Source: Acidobacteriota bacterium
Lineage (GTDB): Bacteria > Acidobacteriota > Vicinamibacteria > Vicinamibacterales > Fen-181
DNA: 64,000 bases
Direction of reading: 5' to 3'
NCBI GenBank assembly: GCA_003170135.1
Contig: PMZR01000016.1
Coordinates: 60,060-124,059, forward strand
A model generated the notes under the pieces. That model saw nothing but the letters and a program-made list of their open reading frames with translations, was not told where the DNA came from and did no database searches. Position numbers and translations under genes: made by a program. Below are positions 17,225-26,822 of this stretch, piece after piece; position 1 is the first letter of the stretch; the number at the start of each line of letters is the position of its first letter.

Positions 17225-17674
17225 ATGAAGCTGTTTCTGGCTGGAGTCGCGGCGGTCGTTCTCACCCTGGCATTCGGGTCGCCGGCCGGGGCGCAGACGC
17301 TCACCCTGACCCTCAGCCGGGCGACGTTCACGTATCCGTCCGGCGATCCGGACACGACGCCCACGGTGTCGAGCCCCAGCTTCAACGTCACCTACCGCGT
17401 GCAGAACAACGCGGGAAAGAACTGGCACCTGGCGGTGCGCGCCAACGCCGATCTCGCGCGCACGGGGGGCGGGGCGACGATACCGACGACCAACACGACG
17501 TTCACGGGAACCATTGGCAGCGGCACCTTGAGCAACGCCGATCAGACGCTGGCCAGTGGCACGGGCAACCGGACGTCGGTGACGCGCAGCATCACATTCA
17601 CTTTGCTGAACCAATGGACTTACAGCGCCGGCACGTATACGCAGACCATCGTCTTCACGCTCAGCGTGCCCTAG
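17225..17674 (+). CDS. Pilin-like secreted beta subunit 4 (short, divergent)
   Basis: 149 aa, signal peptide MKLFLAGVAAVVLTLAFGSPAGAQ. Retains the family landmarks TYPSGDPDTTPTV, NQWTYSAGTY and the terminal strand TIVFTLSVP. It lacks the N-terminal alternating extension of subunits 1-3: the mature protein starts almost directly with the strand LTLTLSRATFTY. In chaperone-usher pili a subunit without donor strand sits at the tip or base end of the fibre; by analogy this could be the terminator or tip subunit. Stop at 17674 lies inside the 5' end of the chaperone gene. Confidence 0.78.
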   Translation: MKLFLAGVAAVVLTLAFGSPAGAQTLTLTLSRATFTYPSGDPDTTPTVSSPSFNVTYRVQNNAGKNWHLAVRANADLARTGGGATIPTTNTTFTGTIGSGTLSNADQTLASGTGNRTSVTRSITFTLLNQWTYSAGTYTQTIVFTLSVP

Positions 17675-18468
17675 CGGCCGCGCTGTTCGTGATGCTCGTC
17701 CCCGTCACCGCATGGGCGCAAGTGTCCATCGAGGCGACGCCTCTGCGCGTCGAACTGAAGACCGGGCCCGGCGGCACCTACACACAGACGGTCACGCTGT
17801 CGAACCACGACACCAACGCGGTGCGGATTCACGCCAGCCTGAACGACTGGTACCTGTCGAAGGACGGCACGCCGCAGTTCAAGGAGCCCGACACTTCGAT
17901 GCCGTACTCCGCGGCGACCTGGATTCGCGTCAATCCCGCGGACAGCATCGCGCAACCGGGCGCCACTCAAGTGGCACGCTTCACGGTGACAGTGCCGGCG
18001 GGCATGGCGCCGGGGGGCTACCGCGCGGCGATCATGTTCGAGTTCAGCCCCCCGGGTGCGGCAGGGGTCGTGTCCAAGGGTGTGATGTTCAGGAGCCGCC
18101 TCGCGACGCTCGTGTATGTGACCGTCGGCTCGTCGACGCCGGCGATCGAACTGGTGGATGTGGAAGCGCGCCAGCGGAACGGCCAGCCCCCGACCTCGGT
18201 TGTCGTGGCGACGCTGAAGAACACGGGGCACGTGCACGTGCGGACCAAGGGGCAGATGCTCGTCTATGACAAGGCCGGAACGATGGTGCGCAAGATCCTC
18301 GTGCCCGATGTTCCCGTCCTGCCCGAAAGCGAGCGCGAGGTCATGATCGCGTTGGCCGACGAAGGCCAGGCCAGCCTGCCGCCGGGCGAGTACAAGGTCG
18401 AACTCCGCATCGACGTCGGGCTTCCGGAACTGCTGGTTGGCGAAACGACAGTGACGATCGGGAAGTAA
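17614..18468 (+). CDS. PapD/DUF916-like periplasmic chaperone of the pilin-like locus
   Basis: 284 aa with a signal peptide (hydrophobic ALAAALFVMLVPVTAWAQ) and two Ig-like beta domains. Domain 1: SIEATPLRVELKTGPGGTYT, TVTLSNHDTNAVRIHASLND, WIRVNPADS, FTVTVPAGMAPGGYRAAIMF. Domain 2: TSVVVATLKNTGHVHV, LPPGEYKVELRIDVG. The layout resembles PapD-type chaperones and DUF916 proteins, but the classical conserved residues cannot be assigned with certainty. The start at 17614 overlaps subunit 4 by 61 bp; it is chosen because the only later starts (17689 GTG, 17692 ATG) would leave an 8-9-residue signal peptide. Stop is 2 bp before the barrel gene. Confidence 0.75.
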   Translation: MDLQRRHVYADHRLHAQRALAAALFVMLVPVTAWAQVSIEATPLRVELKTGPGGTYTQTVTLSNHDTNAVRIHASLNDWYLSKDGTPQFKEPDTSMPYSAATWIRVNPADSIAQPGATQVARFTVTVPAGMAPGGYRAAIMFEFSPPGAAGVVSKGVMFRSRLATLVYVTVGSSTPAIELVDVEARQRNGQPPTSVVVATLKNTGHVHVRTKGQMLVYDKAGTMVRKILVPDVPVLPESEREVMIALADEGQASLPPGEYKVELRIDVGLPELLVGETTVTIGK

Positions 18469-18470
18469 CG

Positions 18471-20870
18471 ATGCGACGCTCCTGGCTGTTGATCATCGCG
18501 GTCCTGCTCTTCGCGGCACCCGTTGCCGCCCAGCAGGGATCCGTCCAGGTGATCGCGGCCAGCAACGTGACCACGGGCGACGAGTCGCGCACCGGCGGGT
18601 TGCAGGGCTACCAGCCGGACTTCGGCGTGTCCTGGTTCCAGCCAACCAAGACGTGGGGCACGTTGAGTTTCGACGGTCACGCCGTGCGCGCGGGCAACGA
18701 CCCGCGCCTGGGCCGCGCGCTGTTCGCCGTGAAGGACCTGAAGAAGGACGGCCTGACGTGGAACCTCACCGCGGGTGACAGCGCCTACACGCCGTTCCTC
18801 ACCGACTACGGCTTCAACAACCTGTTCGGGCCGCAGGTGAACTTCCGCGGCGGGTCGGTGTCGGCGACCGGCGCGAACACCACGCTGTCGATCACCGCCG
18901 GCCGCGTCACCGTGTTCAAGGACCTGTTCGCCGCCGATGCCGAAGCGCTCGGGCAGAGCCTGTTCGTGGCCCGCGCGACCCAGAAGGTCTCGAAGTGGTT
19001 CGAGGTCGTCGCGCACGCGTCGCGCGTCAGGACGCAGGACCTGCACCAGTTCAACTATCTCATCGAATCCAGCGACGACGCGGGCGCCGGGATTCGCATG
19101 AACGTCTCCAAGACGCTGCAGGTCATCGGCGACGCGGGTGTCACCTCGTACCGGCGCAAGGACGCGACCAACTGGGAACAGAAGCCGTCGATGCTGGTGG
19201 GCGCGCGCTGGACCGGAACGCAGGGCTGGTTCCAGGTCGACGCACACCGCTTCTCGCCCGGCAACTTCAGCGTGTTCAACAACCCGTACAACGACCGGCA
19301 GGGACTGTTCGCGGGCGGCGATTACGCGCTCGGGTCGCGGGTCCGGGTGTCGGGCGGCTGGGATCTGTTCCAGGACAACCTCGACGCGACCGGCCAGACC
19401 GCCACCAGCCGCGGCACCGCGTCGCGCGCCTACGGCGGCGCCAACGCCCGCGTGAATTCGCACCTCTCGTTCGGCGTGCGCCTGGAGCAGGGGGCCCGCA
19501 CCTCGAAGCCCTCGCAGTATTCGATCGGGTACGAGAGCGACACGGGGGCCCGGTCCGCCGACGTGCAGGTGTCGTTCTCCAAGTGGAACGCGACGGCCAG
19601 GTATGAACAGCGGTCCAACGTGGACGTCAACGGCGCGAGCGGCGCGGTCGGCGGGACCACGGCCACCTTCACCGAGCACGACGTGTCCAGCCAGCTGTCG
19701 CTCAACCTCACGAACAGGGCCCAGATGTTCGGCACGCTGTTCCTGACCGAACGCCGCGGCCAGGCCGGAAGCGATCAGTCCTTCTGGCAGGCGAGCGCCG
19801 GCGCGCAGGTGCAGTTGACCCGCCGGAGCCTGTTCGCGCGCGGCGAAGTGACGCTGAGCCGGAACCGCGATCTCGAGACCGACCTCCTCACGCCCCGCAG
19901 CGCGTTCAACGGGGGGCTGACCGCCCAGATCGCCAGGCACGTGGCGCTCTCGCTGGATGTCTACCTGGATCGGTCGCCGGTTCAGATGGTCAAGGTGAAC
20001 CCGTGGATGTCGCGCACCATGCTGCGCCTCGTCTACACCCTGCCGACCGGCTCGCCGGTCCTCGCCAGCGGGGCCGCCGCCGCCAGGATGCCGCGCGGGA
20101 AGGAAACGATCGAAGGCACCGTGTTCGTGGACTGGAATGGCGACGGCGCCCAGAACGCGGACGAGGAAGCGCTCGGTGGCGTGCGCGTGATGCTGGACGG
20201 TGGCCTGGGCGCCACGGCCGACGCGAAGGGGCACTTCAGGTTCGAGCACATCGTGGCCGGCCCGCACGAGGTTACGCTCGACATCCCGACGATCCCCGCC
20301 GACTTCGACCCGCCCTCGGCCACCTCGCTCGATCTGAGCCTGCATCGCAACACCGTGCCGAGCGTGGGGTTCGGCCTGGTGCCCCTGGGCGACATCGAAG
20401 GCGTAGTGCTCGAGGACAGCAACGGCAACGGCGCGATAGACGAGGGCGACAAGGGCGTGGATGGGGCGGTCGTGGTGCTGGACGATGGCGCCAGGACCGA
20501 GGTCGTCCACAACGGCCTGTTCCGCTTCCCTGGCGTGCGCACCGGCGCTCACACGGTTCAGTTGCTGCTCGAGTCGCTGCCCGACGACACCGCGCTGACC
20601 GGCGAACGCCAGGTCGAGGTGCAGGTGACGCGCTCGCAGCGAACGGCTCTCACGGGCTTCCTGCTCGCCATCGAGAAGCGCCCGGAGATCAGGAAGATCT
20701 TCGCGCCGAAGAAGGCCGACGGCGGCAAGGCCGATGGCACGAGCGGATCGGGCAAGAACGGCGGGAAGGTGGACAAGAGCAGCGCTTCCAAGAGCGGCGC
20801 CTCGAAGAGCGGTCTCACCAAGAGCAGTGACTCGAAGAGCGGCGCGACGAAGAGCAGCGAATCGAAGTAG
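18471..20870 (+). CDS. Usher-sized outer-membrane barrel with C-terminal Ig/SdrD-B-like domains
   Basis: 799 aa. Signal peptide MRRSWLLIIAVLLFAAPVAA. Residues about 25-530 are a run of alternating amphipathic strands typical of an outer-membrane barrel (for example NTTLSITAGRVTVFKDL, TSYRRKDATNWEQKPSMLVG, LVYTLPTGSPVLA). Residues about 540-720 hold two repeated beta domains with acidic turns: GTVFVDWNGDGAQNADEEAL and GVVLEDSNGNGAIDEGDKGV, each followed by a carboxypeptidase-regulatory/SdrD-B-like strand pattern. The tail is a Lys/Ser-rich repeat (SKSGASKSG). Length and position after the chaperone match a fimbrial usher, but no FimD-type N-terminal sequence is recognisable. Proposed secretion or anchoring pore for the subunits. 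Confidence 0.72.
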   Translation: MRRSWLLIIAVLLFAAPVAAQQGSVQVIAASNVTTGDESRTGGLQGYQPDFGVSWFQPTKTWGTLSFDGHAVRAGNDPRLGRALFAVKDLKKDGLTWNLTAGDSAYTPFLTDYGFNNLFGPQVNFRGGSVSATGANTTLSITAGRVTVFKDLFAADAEALGQSLFVARATQKVSKWFEVVAHASRVRTQDLHQFNYLIESSDDAGAGIRMNVSKTLQVIGDAGVTSYRRKDATNWEQKPSMLVGARWTGTQGWFQVDAHRFSPGNFSVFNNPYNDRQGLFAGGDYALGSRVRVSGGWDLFQDNLDATGQTATSRGTASRAYGGANARVNSHLSFGVRLEQGARTSKPSQYSIGYESDTGARSADVQVSFSKWNATARYEQRSNVDVNGASGAVGGTTATFTEHDVSSQLSLNLTNRAQMFGTLFLTERRGQAGSDQSFWQASAGAQVQLTRRSLFARGEVTLSRNRDLETDLLTPRSAFNGGLTAQIARHVALSLDVYLDRSPVQMVKVNPWMSRTMLRLVYTLPTGSPVLASGAAAARMPRGKETIEGTVFVDWNGDGAQNADEEALGGVRVMLDGGLGATADAKGHFRFEHIVAGPHEVTLDIPTIPADFDPPSATSLDLSLHRNTVPSVGFGLVPLGDIEGVVLEDSNGNGAIDEGDKGVDGAVVVLDDGARTEVVHNGLFRFPGVRTGAHTVQLLLESLPDDTALTGERQVEVQVTRSQRTALTGFLLAIEKRPEIRKIFAPKKADGGKADGTSGSGKNGGKVDKSSASKSGASKSGLTKSSDSKSGATKSSESK

Positions 20871-20876
20871 TGCGGC

Positions 20877-21371
20877 CTATGGCGCGGACAAGACGAACCT
20901 GAGCGGCAGCAAATAAGTTCCGGCCGCCGTGGCGCCGCGCAGCGTGAACGACACGCGTCCCTCGCGCAACCCACTTCCACTCCAACGGCCGGCGACGTGC
21001 GGACCCGCGTCCGACAGCGTGCCGGCGTTGTCGCCTTCCCCGACGTAGCCCACCGCCAGGTCCGCGGACGGACCGCCAGCCGGCGCATCGATGCTGCCGG
21101 CCGCTTCCACCGTGAGGACGACGTCTCCGTCCTTGTGTGTCCGCGCAGCGGCCGAGAAGTCGATGGACACGGTCGGGATGGACATCGGGTTCGTGACGTC
21201 GAAGCGCGCTTCGGAGACGGAGACCCGCAGTGAGGTGTGATTCTGGAGGACGAGCGACAGGCTGACAACCCTCGTCGAATCCGCGCGTCCCATCGGCGCC
21301 TGCGCGCCGATCTGCACAACGGTCAGGCTCACCAGGATCGCCGCGATGAACCGAGTGGCGTGCAGGTGCAT
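20877..21371 (-). CDS. Pilin-like secreted beta subunit 5, opposite strand
   Basis: 164 aa from ATG 21371 (signal MHLHATRFIAAILVSLTVVQ..). Though on the other strand, its C-terminal half matches the upstream subunits: GRWSGSGLREGRVSFTLRG, AGTYLLPLRFVLSAP, with the same terminal Ser-Ala-Pro and penultimate alternating strand. The N-terminus has the alternating strand STRVVSLSLVLQNHTSLRVS. It converges on the barrel gene with a 6-bp gap. Because it has its own orientation, it may be expressed separately, for example as a tip or adhesin subunit. A longer frame to 21434 lacks a good signal peptide. Confidence 0.7.
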   Translation of the reverse strand: MHLHATRFIAAILVSLTVVQIGAQAPMGRADSTRVVSLSLVLQNHTSLRVSVSEARFDVTNPMSIPTVSIDFSAAARTHKDGDVVLTVEAAGSIDAPAGGPSADLAVGYVGEGDNAGTLSDAGPHVAGRWSGSGLREGRVSFTLRGATAAGTYLLPLRFVLSAP

Positions 21372-21624
21372 CGGATGAGGCAGATGGATGCTACGGCCGT
21401 GCCAGGCCTGCGACAAGACCTCGAGCGACGGCAATGTTTAGGTCAATTCATGACATTGGTGGCAACCACCGCCGTCTACACGACTCTGCGGTTAGCCCAA
21501 TCCGACTCGACCGCTCCACGGCGTGTAGACCCACCGTGCTAAAATGTGTCGATTCGGCGGGCGAAACCGCACGTGTGCGCGGTCTCTCGTGCCCGACCCG
21601 TCCATCCAGGCGCATCAATCCCGC
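21372..21624. other. Divergent intergenic region with long inverted repeat
   Basis: Lies between subunit 5 (minus) and the ABC-F gene (plus). GTCTACACG (21474-21482) and CGTGTAGAC (21522-21530) form a perfect 9-bp inverted repeat separated by 39 bp, and TAAAAT (21540-21545) is a possible -10 for the ABC-F gene. No gene seen. Confidence 0.45.
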
Positions 21625-23676
<2,052 letters not shown>

Positions 23677-24053
23677 GTCTAATGCCGAGCCGGCGCCATT
23701 TCTGTCAGCCGATTACAAATCCGTAACAGCCCCGAGGCGCTCCGGGCCGTCCCGCGCCGACTTTCACGCCAATCCTGCAAATCGAGCCCGGGCACGTCCT
23801 TTGCGCCACGTGACGGATGTCTGTCGAGGTGTGTCGCCGGGCAGTCGCTCGAACCGGCGCTCCTCCTCCAAAAAGACCCAGCCCCCTCGACGCTAACTGA
23901 ATGACAGAAAATGCTTTGCCCGCCGGCGCCACGCCGGTTACACTATTGCAATCTCCTGCGGCTGACCCCCAGAACTCAACAGCGTTCCACGTACAGTCGC
24001 TCTCGCCGGCCCCTGGACGACGGCAGCGGTCGAAGACTGCGATACCCGGCACG
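23677..24053. other. Intergenic region upstream of PAS kinase
   Basis: 377 bp. An in-frame ATG at 23901 would extend the kinase by 51 residues, but codon third positions there are much less GC-biased than in the rest of the gene and the residues show no domain, so I treat it as non-coding leader. No promoter or terminator could be assigned. Confidence 0.4.
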
Positions 24054-25184
24054 ATGGCAGAATCTGCAACCGCGTCGATCGATACGCTTGTCGGTGACAG
24101 CTTCTTCCGGCACATGGTCCAGAGCATGCGCAACGGCGTGCTGGCGATCACGCGCGATGGCCGGATTGCGGTCATGAACGAGGTCGCCTACCGCACCTTC
24201 GGGCTGACGCCCTCGCCCGAGGATATCGGCCAGCCCTTCGGCGACGTGCTGCGCGACCAGCCCGACGTGGTCCGTATCATGGCGAGCGCCTTCGAGCTCA
24301 ACCACCTGCCGAACCGGGCCGAGTTGCGGCTGAAGACATGCCGCAAGGTCATCGGATACACGCTGTCGCACGTCCTGGACGAGCGCGGCCAGGCGGCAGG
24401 CGCGGCGCTCTTCTTCAAGGACCTGACCAGGGTCGAACAGCTCGAAGAACGCGAGCGGCTGCGCGACCGGCTGGCGGCGCTCGGCGAGATGGCCGCAGCC
24501 ATCGCGCACGAGTTGAAGAATCCGCTCGCCGGCATCGAGGTGATGGCCGGACTGCTGCGGCGACAGGTGCCCGATTCGCCCGATCTGCAGGGATTGCTCG
24601 GCGACATCATCAGCGAAACGAAGATGGCCAACGCGATCGTGCTCGAGATGCTCGAGTTCGTCCGGCCGATCCGGCTGGAAGTCGAGCGCACCTCGATCGC
24701 GCAGGTGCTGCACGACGCGGTGCGCATGGCCGAGAGCAAAGTCAGCCGGCGCGAGATCGGCATCACGATGAGCGTCGAGGCGCACCTCCCGCTCATCCAG
24801 GGCGATCATCACCAGCTGTGTCGATTGTTCACCAACCTGATGGCGAACGCGTTCGAGGCGCTCGACGGCAAGGGCACGGTGGCGATCACGGCCGCGGCGG
24901 GGCCGCCCGAGGAAGACCACTCCGGATCGCCCGATGCCCACCCCGCGCCGATGATCGTCATCGAGGTCGCCGACAACGGGCCGGGCGTGCCGCCCGACAT
25001 CGCCGATCGCATTTTCAACCCGTTCTTCACCACCAAGGCGCAGGGGTCGGGTCTCGGCCTCGCGATCGTGCGCAAGATCGTGGACGCGCATGACGGCCGA
25101 ATCGACCTCACCAGCAGCCCGGAACATGGGACCTGCTTCCGGGTGACGCTGCCGATGTCGAGCCGCAAGGAATGGTACCAGTGA
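24054..25184 (+). CDS. PAS-domain sensor histidine kinase (NtrB-like)
   Basis: 376 aa. N-terminal PAS domain (about 15-120; MRNGVLAITRDGRIAVMNEV), HisKA with His152 (AAAIAHELKNPLAGIEVMAG), and HATPase (N box LFTNLMANAFEAL, G1 VADNGPGVP, G2 GSGLGLAIVRKI). No membrane segments, so cytoplasmic. It precedes an NtrC-type regulator by 75 bp, the usual NtrB/NtrC-like arrangement; the pair probably senses a cytoplasmic cue and drives sigma-54 transcription. The start is uncertain: ATG 24054 is used on codon-bias grounds, ATG 23901 remains possible. Confidence 0.9.
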   Translation: MAESATASIDTLVGDSFFRHMVQSMRNGVLAITRDGRIAVMNEVAYRTFGLTPSPEDIGQPFGDVLRDQPDVVRIMASAFELNHLPNRAELRLKTCRKVIGYTLSHVLDERGQAAGAALFFKDLTRVEQLEERERLRDRLAALGEMAAAIAHELKNPLAGIEVMAGLLRRQVPDSPDLQGLLGDIISETKMANAIVLEMLEFVRPIRLEVERTSIAQVLHDAVRMAESKVSRREIGITMSVEAHLPLIQGDHHQLCRLFTNLMANAFEALDGKGTVAITAAAGPPEEDHSGSPDAHPAPMIVIEVADNGPGVPPDIADRIFNPFFTTKAQGSGLGLAIVRKIVDAHDGRIDLTSSPEHGTCFRVTLPMSSRKEWYQ

Positions 25185-25259
25185 GCGGGATTCAACCGTC
25201 ACCGCAGAACACCACGGCGATTGTGGCGGCGCCGACGCGTCTACTGAGGGAGCGCTGAG

Positions 25260-26663
25260 ATGGGCCGTATTCTGATTGCCGACGACCACGACGCGTTGCG
25301 TCGGGGGCTCGCGCGCGCGTTGCGGGAAGCGGGGCACGACGTCGAAGAGGCGCCCAACGGCAACGCGGCGATCACGTTGCTCCACGAGAGTCACTTCGAC
25401 GTGGTGGTGAGCGACCTCAAGATGGGCGGCAGCGACGGGCTCGAGGTGCTGCGCACGACCAAGACGCTGCACCCCTCGACGTCGGTCATCCTCATGACGG
25501 CCTTCGGTTCGGTGAACACCGCGGTCGAGGCGATGAAGAGCGGCGCGTTCGATTACGTGCAGAAGCCGTTCGAAGTCGAGGAGATGGAGGTCAAGATCCA
25601 GAAGGCGCTCGAGCTGCGCCGTCTCCATCACGAGCTCGACTACCTGCGCCACACGCAGCAGGACATCTACGAGTTCGACCGCATCGTGGGCACCAGCCCC
25701 GCGCTCGAGCGCGTCCTCGCGGTCATCCGCAAGGTCGCCAAGAGCAACACGACGGTGCTCATCCGCGGCGAGACGGGCACCGGCAAGGAGCTCATCGCGG
25801 GGGCCATCCACCACAACTCGTTGCGGGCGGCGCGCAACTTCGTGCGGGTGAATTGCGCGGCCCTGCAGGAAAACCTCCTCGAGTCAGAGCTGTTCGGACA
25901 CGAGAAGGGCGCGTTCACCAGCGCGGACAAGCAGCGCATCGGCCGCTTCGAGCAGGCCGACGGCGGCAGCCTGTTCCTCGATGAAGTGGGCGACATGAGC
26001 CCCAGCACGCAGTCGAAGATCCTCCGCGTGCTGCAGGAACACGAATTCGAGCGACTGGGCGGCACGCGCACCCTCCGCGTCGATGTCCGCCTGATCGCGG
26101 CGACCAACCGCAGCCTCGCCAACATGGTCGCCTCGGGGCTGTTCCGCGAGGACCTCTACTACCGCCTCAACGTCGTCTCGGTGGAGATGCCGCCCCTGCG
26201 CGATCGCAAGGAAGACATCATCGCCCTGGCGGAGTTCTTCGTCCACCGCTTCACGGGGGAGCTGAAGAAGAAGATCGACGGGATGCACCCGGACGCCCAG
26301 AAGATGCTGGTGCGATACAACTGGCCGGGAAACATCCGCGAGCTCGAGAACGCCATCGAGCGGGCCGTGCTGCTCACCGAAGGCCCGACGATCGGCCCCG
26401 ACGATCTGCGGCTGGGGGAGGTCATCTCGGCGGGGGGCAACCAGCAGGGCGTGCCGCTCGTGCGGATTCCGCCCAGCGGCATCGCGCTCGAGGAAATCGA
26501 GCGTCACGCGCTCGTCGAAGCGCTGAAGATGTCCAACTGGGTCCAGAAGGACGCGGCCGAGTTGCTGTCCATCAGCGCGCGCGTGATGAACTACAAGATC
26601 AAGACGCTCGGCATCGACTTCCCGCACGGCCGGCGGCCGCCGCAGGTCGTCGAATCCGTGTAA
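25260..26663 (+). CDS. NtrC-family sigma-54 response regulator (GAFTSA variant)
   Basis: 467 aa. Receiver domain 1-120 with phospho-acceptor Asp52 (VVSDLKMGG), Thr80 and Lys102; AAA+ domain about 140-375 with Walker A GETGTGKE (170-177), Walker B LFLDEV (238-243) and arginine-finger region FREDLYYRLNV; C-terminal Fis-type HTH (MSNWVQKDAAELLSISARVM). The sigma-54 contact loop, usually GAFTGA, reads GAFTSA (217-222). It is the only sigma-54 activator in the window and thus a candidate regulator of the three PEGA promoters. Start at ATG 25260, shortly after GGGAGCG. Confidence 0.96.
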   Translation: MGRILIADDHDALRRGLARALREAGHDVEEAPNGNAAITLLHESHFDVVVSDLKMGGSDGLEVLRTTKTLHPSTSVILMTAFGSVNTAVEAMKSGAFDYVQKPFEVEEMEVKIQKALELRRLHHELDYLRHTQQDIYEFDRIVGTSPALERVLAVIRKVAKSNTTVLIRGETGTGKELIAGAIHHNSLRAARNFVRVNCAALQENLLESELFGHEKGAFTSADKQRIGRFEQADGGSLFLDEVGDMSPSTQSKILRVLQEHEFERLGGTRTLRVDVRLIAATNRSLANMVASGLFREDLYYRLNVVSVEMPPLRDRKEDIIALAEFFVHRFTGELKKKIDGMHPDAQKMLVRYNWPGNIRELENAIERAVLLTEGPTIGPDDLRLGEVISAGGNQQGVPLVRIPPSGIALEEIERHALVEALKMSNWVQKDAAELLSISARVMNYKIKTLGIDFPHGRRPPQVVESV

Positions 26664-26690
26664 TCGGGGATCGGGCGGATCGGAGTTCGC

Positions 26691-26732
26691 CTGGTCCTAG
26701 TTTCTGGTCCCTGGTCCCTAGTCCCCGGTCGC
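26691..26732. repeat. Degenerate heptamer array C (6 x 7 bp)
   Basis: Units ctggtcc, tagtttc, tggtccc, tggtccc, tagtccc, cggtcgc in 7-bp register, in the spacer between the NtrC-type gene and the M4 protease gene. Confidence 0.75.
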
Positions 26733-26822
26733 ACGTGCGTCGCCCACTGCCCCCTCCGGCTGTGCTATCGTCTGCTCTCCCGCCCCCCGCGCGCCCTTTC
26801 AGCCCGACAAAGGAGACCGCCT

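Noticed and set aside
18264..20552. 762-codon minus-strand open frame opposite the barrel gene
   Set aside because: It is a GC-bias shadow: translation is Arg/Gly/Ala/His-rich low complexity with no motif, and the plus strand has a signal peptide and barrel pattern.
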